NCBI GenBank assembly: GCA_013002475.1
Contig: JABDJM010000222.1
Coordinates: forward strand, 1-5,631
Reading direction: 5' to 3'
Origin: Saprospiraceae bacterium
Lineage (GTDB): Bacteria > Bacteroidota > Bacteroidia > Chitinophagales > Saprospiraceae
DNA: 5,631 bases
The translations under genes were made by a program, and so were the position numbers. Positions 1-5,631 of this stretch are shown here, piece after piece. Within the stretch, counting starts at the first letter, position 1. The number at the start of each line of letters is the position of its first letter. The notes beneath the pieces are model-generated. The model was not told the DNA's origin, did not search any database, and worked only from the letters and a program-made list of their open reading frames with translations.

Positions 1-2
1 TC

Positions 3-488
3 TGTAACCTGGTCGCCTTACTCCTTCCATTTATTATGTGGAACCCATCTATTCGGGTTCATGAGATCCTGTATTTCTGGATCCTGGCCGGCACTTTCCA
101 GGCAATAATAACGCCTCATTTATTCAATGGCTTTCCAAACTTCATTTTCTTTAAGTATTGGATCGTACATGCCGGACTGGTAATATTTGCAATTTATTCA
201 ACAGTAGTTTTTGACCTAAAACCTACAGTAAAAAGTATCTGGAGATCATTCTTCGCACTCCAATTTTATGTACTCTTTGTCCTTGTTGTAAACCTGGTCA
301 TAGGGTCGAACTATGTATATGTTCTTGGTAAACCTCCAACCGCATCGGCACTTGACTTCTTGGGTCCCTGGCCATACTACATTCTGGTGGTTGAGGTGCT
401 GGCGATCATACTTTTCTACATACTCTATGTTCCTATTTGGTTGACTAGTGGGAAGATAGGAAAGGAGGCTCCGGCTATATCCAATTAG
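3..488 (+). CDS. YwaF/TMEM164-like (TIGR02206-type) integral membrane protein, 3' part
   Basis: Partial gene: the reading frame is open from base 3, so the ATG at 36 is an internal Met and not the start. About 161 residues are visible; family members usually have about 230-250, so the N-terminal third is missing. It is very hydrophobic, with about five predicted membrane segments. Family hallmarks run in order: a Cys-Asn-Leu stretch leading to LLLP (codons 3-29), YFWILAGTFQAIITP, a His in YWIVHAG (codon 168-170), GSNYVYVLGKPP, and LDFLGPWPYYI before the last helix. These match the bacterial YwaF/TIGR02206 family, whose function is not established. The family is distantly related to human TMEM164, reported as a phospholipid acyltransferase. 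The gene converges on the leftward DUF3667 gene 36 bases away, so it is not part of that operon. Family assignment is firm; any enzymatic role is inference. Confidence 0.85.
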   Translation, partial: CNLVALLLPFIMWNPSIRVHEILYFWILAGTFQAIITPHLFNGFPNFIFFKYWIVHAGLVIFAIYSTVVFDLKPTVKSIWRSFFALQFYVLFVLVVNLVIGSNYVYVLGKPPTASALDFLGPWPYYILVVEVLAIILFYILYVPIWLTSGKIGKEAPAISN

Positions 489-524
489 ATAAGCAAACGG
501 AATGTGTTTACAGCCTTAAAAAGT

Positions 525-1268
525 TTAGCTGCCTTTACTGATCAGGTCGATCAAAAATGCAATCAAAACAACCAGGATCATAAACGTGAAATATCCCAGG
601 AAGTATGCAAAAAATGCTTTGATGTAGGTCGATACTTTACCTTTGTAAAAAAAACTTCCTATCACCCAGATTGCATAAAGCACTCCAATTATCCCACCGA
701 AAGGAAGGATCTTCCACCCGGTTACACTCACAACAATCCCAAACATAGCAAAGATCAGCATGCCAATTCCCATGGCAAAGAATATCACAATCAGGTTTTC
801 ATAAATGTTAAACCCGGACTTCCTGAACATGGTCCTTGTCCACAACCCAATAAACAAGCCCATGAAGACATTTGCATATCCATAATTGTTTTGAATCCAG
901 ATAAGGAAATTTGTTACCGTTGACTCACCTATATTACCAGTTACGTACCCATCCTCCCATTGAAAGGCCTGTTGAGCTAGCGTATATAATAGGGAACATA
1001 GAATTAGAAAAATAATTGGTTTAACAAGTCTGTTCCTGTCTTCCTGAATGAAGATTCGGATGTTTTCACCCGGCCGGATTATTAATTCCCGAATTGTGTA
1101 GAGGAATCCTTTCTCAAAATTGAATAAACTACCAATCTCGCTTAGGATGTATTTTCCATTGATCCTTCTCAAGGTCAGGGGCGTTCCACAATTGTGGCAA
1201 TAATTTCCCTGGAATTCAGATTCACATTTTTTGCAAGTATTCAATGGTTTTGCTTTTTGAGATTTCAT
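525..1268 (-). CDS. DUF3667-type zinc-ribbon membrane protein, unknown function
   Basis: This 247-residue protein opens with a short cytoplasmic zinc ribbon, C12-x2-C15-x8-C24-x2-C27-G. The conserved block GFLYTIRELIIRPGENIR follows at residues 54-71, then a basic stretch ending in LVKPI. This order (Cys4 ribbon, GFLYTI-REL-RPG block, helices) is the signature of the DUF3667 family, common in Bacteroidota and without an assigned function. About five hydrophobic segments follow, near 84-98, 131-146, 158-181, 187-207 and 217-241. Length is normal for the family and the gene looks intact. The ATG at 1268 is chosen because the zinc ribbon starts just after it. A GGAGGAG lies upstream but about 30 bases away, too far to act on this start. 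The gene is last in the leftward cluster, 53 bases after the cyclase, so co-transcription is plausible. The role is unknown; the ribbon may bind a protein or nucleic acid partner. Confidence 0.85.
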   Translation of the reverse strand: MKSQKAKPLNTCKKCESEFQGNYCHNCGTPLTLRRINGKYILSEIGSLFNFEKGFLYTIRELIIRPGENIRIFIQEDRNRLVKPIIFLILCSLLYTLAQQAFQWEDGYVTGNIGESTVTNFLIWIQNNYGYANVFMGLFIGLWTRTMFRKSGFNIYENLIVIFFAMGIGMLIFAMFGIVVSVTGWKILPFGGIIGVLYAIWVIGSFFYKGKVSTYIKAFFAYFLGYFTFMILVVLIAFLIDLISKGS

Positions 1269-1321
1269 AATTGTCTTAATCGAAAGAAGGGAAAATATCT
1301 CCTCCCATATTTGGCTTAGCT

Positions 1322-2416
1322 CTAATTCTCTTGAATGGTATGCAATTCGATTTTCTGATCTCTCCCTCTCAAATCACTTTCTCCTAACCGTTGAGATTTA
1401 TACTCCCCATTTAAGTTCAGAAGGCTCATCATTACTCCTGATAAAAGAATATCCACCTTATAAGAATTGCATAATCCTTGAATCCTTGCAGATGTGTTTA
1501 TTACATCTCCTGTATGAATAATATCCTTCTTAATTTCTCCAATTTCGCCACTTGTGACTTCACCGAAATGGAATCCGGCTTTAAAGGTTGGTATGACGCC
1601 GAATTTTGTATGATATTTTTCAGATTGGCTTTGAAGAGCTGTTTTCATGCTGAAGAAGCATTTCAAACAATTATTTTTTCTAACGCCATTTTTTATACTC
1701 CAGGTTAATACCATTTCATCCCCCACATATTGATATATCTCTCCTCCATATTCGACTACAGAATCGGATAGGTCAGCATAGTAATCTTTTAAAAGCTCAA
1801 AATATTTAACATGGCCAATATTTTCAGCGATCGTTGTGGACCCTTTCATATCCAAAAACATGAAAATTCTTTTCTCCTCAATTGGCCTATGGTACTTTCC
1901 GGTAATAAAGTTTTTTAAGACTCCAAAGCCTAGGTTATTGCTTACTTCATTGTAAAAAAGACAAATCCCGATGATTACGGATATAAAAAGAACGACACTC
2001 CAAAAAGCAAAATTTGTAAAAAATGATAAAACCTGGTCCCACAGCCGTTGATCAAGTAAATCAGTTTTCAATTCCAGGTAGTTAACAAAAATTGTCAATG
2101 CAAGAAGAAAACAGATAACCACTCCTAAATACACGAAAATCTTTAGTGATACTTTTTGCAAAATTGTTTTACTCTTAAAGAGGTTCTTGAAATAGGATAC
2201 CTCCAGAGTTCCTAGCAAAAGACCAGTGGCCATGGCAAAGGGAGGAGTGATCAGAATGTTCTTGTAAAAATCATAATTATTTCCTGTGGCGGGATATATC
2301 AGAAGATCCCCTAACAGGCCTTTTTCTAGGAGGGAATACATTAGGCTAAACACAAACCATATCAGCCCGAAGGGAAGAATTTGCAGGAAGTATCTTTTGG
2401 CTTTGGGTGATAACAT
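1322..2416 (-). CDS. Membrane-anchored class III adenylate/guanylate cyclase
   Basis: This 364-residue protein should convert ATP or GTP to a cyclic 3',5'-nucleotide at the inner face of the membrane. The N-terminal half has four hydrophobic segments, near 10-30, 54-73, 93-113 and 133-155, and no recognisable sensor domain. The class III catalytic domain covers about 182-345. Metal-binding aspartates are D189 (FLDMKGST) and D233 (YVGDEMVLTW). The transition-state pair is N307 and R311 in GDVINTSARIQ. At the two base-recognition positions, Lys and Asp in mammalian adenylate cyclases, it has Q229 and I300, so the substrate cannot be read from sequence; similar active sites occur in Bacteroidota cyclases annotated only as adenylate/guanylate cyclase. 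Catalytic residues suggest an active homodimer. The ATG at 2416 has an AT-rich leader without a Shine-Dalgarno. It lies 50 bases after the cupin and 53 before DUF3667. Confidence 0.9.
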   Translation of the reverse strand: MLSPKAKRYFLQILPFGLIWFVFSLMYSLLEKGLLGDLLIYPATGNNYDFYKNILITPPFAMATGLLLGTLEVSYFKNLFKSKTILQKVSLKIFVYLGVVICFLLALTIFVNYLELKTDLLDQRLWDQVLSFFTNFAFWSVVLFISVIIGICLFYNEVSNNLGFGVLKNFITGKYHRPIEEKRIFMFLDMKGSTTIAENIGHVKYFELLKDYYADLSDSVVEYGGEIYQYVGDEMVLTWSIKNGVRKNNCLKCFFSMKTALQSQSEKYHTKFGVIPTFKAGFHFGEVTSGEIGEIKKDIIHTGDVINTSARIQGLCNSYKVDILLSGVMMSLLNLNGEYKSQRLGESDLRGRDQKIELHTIQEN

Positions 2417-2466
2417 AAATTGAATATTTGTGTTGGAGTAACCGGATGTTCGATCCTTTTATCCAA

Positions 2467-2922
2467 TCATAATGGATGACCGACCATCTCCTGCCCATGC
2501 TTTAAGGCTATTTCCGACATTTCCTCATGAGATAAGGGTCTTTCCTCGATAACTTTAAACATCTCTCGAAACATTGCTTCCATCGATAGAGCAGGGGAGA
2601 AAACATATCGCAAACGACCCGGCTTGTCTCCTACGTTTTTGAAGGCGTGGATGGTTCCTTTTGGGATAAAAGCCACATCCCCTGGTTGGCACTCAAAAAT
2701 TTCTCCTCCAACTTCGACAATAAATTCACCCTCCAGGAAAAAGAAGGTCTCATCCTGCTCATGGTGGATATGTCTTGGCGGACCAACTCCAGCTTCAACA
2801 ATATCCTCGAATATTTCCAATCGGCCACCCGTGCTATCTCCAGAAAGAAGAATTTTTAGGGTTATTTCATCTGGGAAAACAAAGGTTTCCGCGGTTTTGT
2901 ATTTGCTAAGGATTGGATTCAT
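2467..2922 (-). CDS. Single-domain cupin (cupin_2) protein
   Basis: This is a small soluble beta-barrel protein of 151 residues, counted from the ATG at 2922. Both cupin motifs are complete. Motif 1 carries H51, H53 and E58 (RHIHHEQDET), with H54 next to them. Motif 2 reads G81-x5-P87-x-G89-x2-H92-x3-N96. H51, H53, E58 and H92 form the standard metal site, so a bound divalent metal is expected. The fold resembles small quercetin-dioxygenase-like and sugar-binding cupins, but the substrate cannot be told; dioxygenase, isomerase or pure binding functions are all possible. A helical tail of about 40 residues follows the barrel. A longer reading from an in-frame TTG at 2931 adds only three residues (MKQ); ATG is preferred as the commoner codon. 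The start lies 18 bases after the channel gene stop, which suggests a shared transcript and possibly coupled translation. Confidence 0.88.
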   Translation of the reverse strand: MNPILSKYKTAETFVFPDEITLKILLSGDSTGGRLEIFEDIVEAGVGPPRHIHHEQDETFFFLEGEFIVEVGGEIFECQPGDVAFIPKGTIHAFKNVGDKPGRLRYVFSPALSMEAMFREMFKVIEERPLSHEEMSEIALKHGQEMVGHPL

Positions 2923-2940
2923 TTGTTTCAAGTTTATAGT

Positions 2941-4605
2941 TTATTGAATCGATTTTGGTCCATGTTTCTCTTTGAAATATTCGTCAATCCTATCTAAACT
3001 AGAACTTAGTTGTTTTTCGGCAGCAGTAACCCTAATAACTGGTTCTGCGGGCATGGATTCGACGTATACTGACTGCGATGGGAATGCAAAGCTGACACGC
3101 AGGTCCTCAGCCAAAAGTAACATGGCATACATGATCTGATGGCGTCCTTTAAGCTCTTCTTTCCAGTCATTTGCCTCGAAGAAAAAATAAACCAATATGT
3201 TGATAGAGCTTTTACCAAAACTATTAAGGTGGACTTCAAAGTTGTCCTTCTTTGTGCTGGGGTGTTTATTTATTATCTCCCGTAACCCATTCACGAAATG
3301 ATCAATGGTTGTCGGGGGAGTGTCATAAGTTATTTCCAGATCTGTCTTAAAACGACGGTACTGTCGAAGACCCATATTGTCAACCACCTTGTCTGCAAGC
3401 AATCCGTTTGGTACATACACAATTGAATTTGCAAATGTTCGAATTCTTGTTGACCGGACACCTACTTCCTCCACTGTTCCATCAATGTCATCAAAGTGTA
3501 TCCAGTCGCCAATCTGAAATGGTCGATCAAGAAAGATCATGATTGAGCCAAAGAAGTTTTTGACCGTGTCTTTGGCAGCCAGGGCAATGGCCAAACCACC
3601 AATAGAAATTCCGGCGAGTAAGGCAGTAACATTGATGTCAAGGAATTCCAGAATGTAGATCAGTCCAATGGACCAGATTATGATGTTGGTAATACGACTT
3701 AGGACCGGCATTAACTGATCGTCAAGTGTATTTTCTGTTTTCTTGACTATGTACTCCAGATATTGAAAGCCAATATTTGCGATCTGCACAATGATCAGAA
3801 TGATCAGGAATAAAGAAAAGACCCCGACGAATTTAAGGAGGAGGACGTTAGTCCGTATTGGCATTTGAAAGACCGGAATGAAAAACAAGAATATTCTCGT
3901 AGCAAATAGCAGGGAAATTAACCTGGCCACTTTTCTGATATACTTGTCCACTGTATCAGGTAATCCCAACCGTTTCTTTAATGGACCCCCAACTATCCAC
4001 CGTGTAAAAAGATTTACTACGTAGAATATCAGGAAGCAACCAATAAGTAGCAAGAACAAACCCAGCCACTTAGCAATAGATATGCCCAAAATTTGATATT
4101 CCCAAATTGGACCGTGAAGATTCTGAAAAAAACCAGTCCCAAATGGAAATACTTCCTGGAACATCACTGGGATCTGTGAAATGGTTGATCTCGAATAAAA
4201 CCAACGATCCTCTATTTTTTCAAGGTAGATTCTTGGCTCATCCCGATTAATAAAATAGACTTCTTCCCCGGTAAGAGAGTCACGGAAATTCGCTACATCT
4301 GGCAACCGGTTGATATCGACATAATATCCCTTCCCATCCAGAATCTTTTTCAATTGCTTGGACAATTCAACTGAATTGTCCAAGTTTTCAGGAAATGAAA
4401 TACTAGCTCTTTCAGGTTGATAGGTATCCTCCTGCAGATAATAGAGATGATTGTAAATCACCCCATATGGGGTTTGATTTACCTCAGATGTATCTATTTG
4501 GCTGTGGAGAGAGAACGAAGTGCCAAATAAGAATAGCCCGATAGTTAAGCGAGTAATAAATCTTTTGGAATCATTTGGTTTCAGAGACTTGAAGCAAAGT
4601 GTCAT
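2941..4605 (-). CDS. MscS-family mechanosensitive ion channel with N-terminal periplasmic domain
   Basis: This 554-residue protein should form a heptameric inner-membrane channel that opens under tension and releases solutes during osmotic downshock. Residues 1-35 look like a Sec signal peptide: basic start, hydrophobic 20-33, likely cleavage near LHS-Q36. A periplasmic region of about 130 residues follows (37-168), including YLQED, GYYVDINRLPD and RIYLEKIEDRWFYS. Membrane helices lie near 172-199, 227-247, 256-281 and 302-322. The pore helix is 326-355, with GGLAIALAAKDTVKNFFGS at the position of E. coli MscS TM3, followed by the family motif FLDRPFQIGDWI. The beta domain has GTVEEVGVRSTRIRT and VYVPNG, and an alpha/beta C-terminal domain ends near 520. 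Where E. coli MscS has Q112-G113, this has K345-D346, as in YnaI/plant MSL-like members. It is the first gene of the leftward cluster. The ATG at 4605 immediately precedes the signal peptide. Confidence 0.93.
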   Translation of the reverse strand: MTLCFKSLKPNDSKRFITRLTIGLFLFGTSFSLHSQIDTSEVNQTPYGVIYNHLYYLQEDTYQPERASISFPENLDNSVELSKQLKKILDGKGYYVDINRLPDVANFRDSLTGEEVYFINRDEPRIYLEKIEDRWFYSRSTISQIPVMFQEVFPFGTGFFQNLHGPIWEYQILGISIAKWLGLFLLLIGCFLIFYVVNLFTRWIVGGPLKKRLGLPDTVDKYIRKVARLISLLFATRIFLFFIPVFQMPIRTNVLLLKFVGVFSLFLIILIIVQIANIGFQYLEYIVKKTENTLDDQLMPVLSRITNIIIWSIGLIYILEFLDINVTALLAGISIGGLAIALAAKDTVKNFFGSIMIFLDRPFQIGDWIHFDDIDGTVEEVGVRSTRIRTFANSIVYVPNGLLADKVVDNMGLRQYRRFKTDLEITYDTPPTTIDHFVNGLREIINKHPSTKKDNFEVHLNSFGKSSINILVYFFFEANDWKEELKGRHQIMYAMLLLAEDLRVSFAFPSQSVYVESMPAEPVIRVTAAEKQLSSSLDRIDEYFKEKHGPKSIQ

Positions 4606-4641
4606 GCAGAAGGGGTTCGATATTTCTCAGGTATTATCCCT

Positions 4642-4674
4642 CATAGATATCAAATCCCTTTGAATATGCTCTAA
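4642..4674 (-). promoter_or_regulatory. Weak Bacteroidota-type promoter candidate before the MscS gene
   Basis: The 120-base gap between the glycosyltransferase stop and the channel start is the only sizeable spacer among the leftward genes, so a promoter for the channel-cupin-cyclase-DUF3667 unit would be expected here. On the minus strand it contains TTAG (4674-4671), 21 bases, then TATCTATG (4649-4642). The Bacteroides consensus is TTTG about 20 bases before TAnnTTTG; each element here has one mismatch at a defined position. Such degenerate matches occur by chance in AT-rich DNA. A short hairpin-capable sequence, TCAAA-TCCC-TTTGA (4650-4663), lies between the two elements. Support is positional and weak. 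Confidence 0.2.
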
Positions 4675-4725
4675 TGGTTGGGTAAATATTTATTAAGTGC
4701 TTTCTTCCTTTTCTGTTTTGGCAGG

Positions 4726-5631
4726 TTATTCTGCCTTGGTAGTAATTAATTGGTTCTTGGCAAGGAGGCCATCAATCTCTATTAATACCTTATCAATGGT
4801 TTCAACTCCGTTGATACTCTCACTCATCTCAAGTGCATTTTTCGAGAATTTTGGATTTTCCAGGATTTGTTTAACAGCTTTTTTGATTTTTAATGAACCC
4901 GACTTCGGAGATAGTTTTAATCCACATCCACTTACTTCAACCTTTAGCGCATTATCATCCTGGTCTCGCCCCATAGGAAGACAAAGTATTGGGAGTCCGT
5001 TTGATAAAGCTCTCATAAGTGTGCCATGGCCGCCATGGGTAATTACCAGGTCTACGTGTGGAAAGAGCAAAGAATGTTTAACCGATCTAAGCACTACCAC
5101 ATTCTCGGGAGTAGAAAAATGCTGGTCTTCCATCGCGGGTCCTAGAGTTACACAACCATTAACAGGGAGCTCTGATAATGCATTGATACTGTTTTGAATT
5201 GCATTTGCCTGGTTCTGGAAGGTCGTTGAAAATGAAATAACCACAATTGGTTTCTTAGGTTGATCGGACCATGGGTTTTGCCATTTTTCTTCGGAGGTCC
5301 AGTCAGGATCACCCAATTCAGGGCCAATATATCTTACGTTGCTGGGTCTGGGTTCTATGGGAATATCAAAGCTTTCCAAGGTTTGGATTAATCTGAGATC
5401 TGCTCGATCAAACAAGTCTTTGGTATGCGTCAATGCAGGAAGAGAAAGCGAAACCAATTTTTCATTTAATAATGGCTTGAATTCATCAAACTTTGATATC
5501 ATCAATTTACCTAAGATCTTATCGCGCAATCTGTACAGAAATCCCTTGCCTGGCTTTATTCCCATATTCCCGGGAGGCCTGTTCGGACCAGGTAAAAATT
5601 CCGGCATGTGAAAGACAATAGTTTTTGGAAT
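4726..5631 (-). CDS. GT1-family (YjiC/MGT-like) glycosyltransferase, C-terminal part
   Basis: Partial gene: the frame stays open through the right edge (about 301 residues visible, against about 400-430 in the family), so the ATG at 5607 is internal. The enzyme should transfer a sugar from a nucleotide sugar to a small acceptor such as a macrolide, flavonoid, lipid or carotenoid. Counting from the Met at 5607, residues 1-115 are the rest of the acceptor-binding domain, ending in NVRYIGPELGDPDW (90-103). The donor domain starts at IVVISFSTTFQ (121). It contains the GT1 donor box: H191-G192-G193-x-G195-T196, P205, P211 and D215-Q216, followed by N219-A220 and GCGL. The catalytic His near the N-terminus lies outside the window. 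GT1 enzymes of this type are soluble. The acceptor and sugar cannot be told from this part. Nothing in the stretch looks broken. It ends 120 bases before the channel gene and probably belongs to a separate unit. Confidence 0.88.
   Translation of the reverse strand: MPKTIVFHMPEFLPGPNRPPGNMGIKPGKGFLYRLRDKILGKLMISKFDEFKPLLNEKLVSLSLPALTHTKDLFDRADLRLIQTLESFDIPIEPRPSNVRYIGPELGDPDWTSEEKWQNPWSDQPKKPIVVISFSTTFQNQANAIQNSINALSELPVNGCVTLGPAMEDQHFSTPENVVVLRSVKHSLLFPHVDLVITHGGHGTLMRALSNGLPILCLPMGRDQDDNALKVEVSGCGLKLSPKSGSLKIKKAVKQILENPKFSKNALEMSESINGVETIDKVLIEIDGLLAKNQLITTKAE

Noticed and set aside
489..524. Convergent 36-base gap examined for a bidirectional terminator
   Set aside because: Only a 4-base AAAC/GTTT pairing is present; no GC-rich stem or T-run was seen.
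504..923. Rightward 139-codon open frame opposite the DUF3667 gene
   Set aside because: It lies almost wholly antisense to a gene with clear family motifs. Its translation is a low-hydrophobicity, Lys/His/Asn/Pro-rich string with no recognisable domain, as expected from the complement of a membrane-protein gene.
1293..1312. AAATAT/ATATTT inverted repeat with GGAGGAG in its loop upstream of the DUF3667 start, considered as a regulatory hairpin
   Set aside because: The 6-base stem is only A-T pairs and would be unstable. The GGAGGAG is about 30 bases from the ATG with no start codon at normal spacing, so a role in initiation is unlikely.
2461..2477. ATCCA/TGGAT inverted repeat over the cupin stop
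   Set aside because: The stem is five bases with no following T-run, and part of it is coding sequence.
2624..2947. Rightward 107-codon and overlapping shorter open frames opposite the cupin
   Set aside because: The cupin frame has both complete cupin motifs; the other frames give Ser/Lys-rich translations with no domain.
4650..4692. TCAAA-TCCC-TTTGA hairpin and the TAAATATTTA palindrome in the 120-base gap, considered as a terminator or operator
   Set aside because: The stems are short and AT-rich, and neither is followed by a T-run on the transcribed strand. Palindromes of this size are common by chance in AT-rich spacers.
4697..5197. Rightward 166-codon open frame opposite the glycosyltransferase
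   Set aside because: It is antisense to the GT1 donor-binding domain, which carries unmistakable motifs. Its Ser/Phe/Trp-rich translation matches no family I recognise.

Overview
This 5.6 kb window looks like chromosomal DNA from a member of the Bacteroidota, probably an environmental or marine Flavobacteriia- or Cytophagia-like organism. The evidence is moderately AT-rich DNA, a DUF3667 protein (a family concentrated in Bacteroidota), a class III cyclase with the GEIYQYVGDE-type active site I associate with Bacteroidota, and AT-rich leaders with no well-placed Shine-Dalgarno before any of the starts. The phylum is an inference from gene families and start context, not from a marker gene.

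Layout. The left edge holds the 3' part of a rightward gene for a YwaF/TMEM164-like membrane protein, ending at 488. It converges, across a 36-base gap, on a block of genes that all read leftward. In their order of transcription (right to left) these are: a GT1-family glycosyltransferase, cut by the right edge and ending at 4726; a 120-base gap with a weak promoter-like sequence; an MscS-type mechanosensitive channel with a signal peptide and an extra periplasmic domain (4605-2941); a single-domain cupin (2922-2467); a membrane-anchored class III nucleotide cyclase (2416-1322); and a zinc-ribbon DUF3667 membrane protein (1268-525). No stretch over 300 bases lacks a gene. I found no tRNA, rRNA, CRISPR array, insertion sequence or convincing terminator.

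How the genes may work together. The gaps from channel to cupin (18 bases), cupin to cyclase (50) and cyclase to DUF3667 (53) fit a single leftward transcript. Three of these four products are membrane proteins, and one would make a cyclic nucleotide. A link between membrane tension or envelope state and nucleotide signalling is possible, but only gene order supports it. The glycosyltransferase is separated by the largest gap and probably belongs to a different unit that continues off the right edge.

The genes belong to recognisable families, and I do not see strong evidence for an undescribed system. The points most worth a second look are the replaced substrate-specificity residues in the cyclase, the Cys/His pair in the YwaF/TMEM164 homologue, and the unnamed periplasmic domain on the channel.
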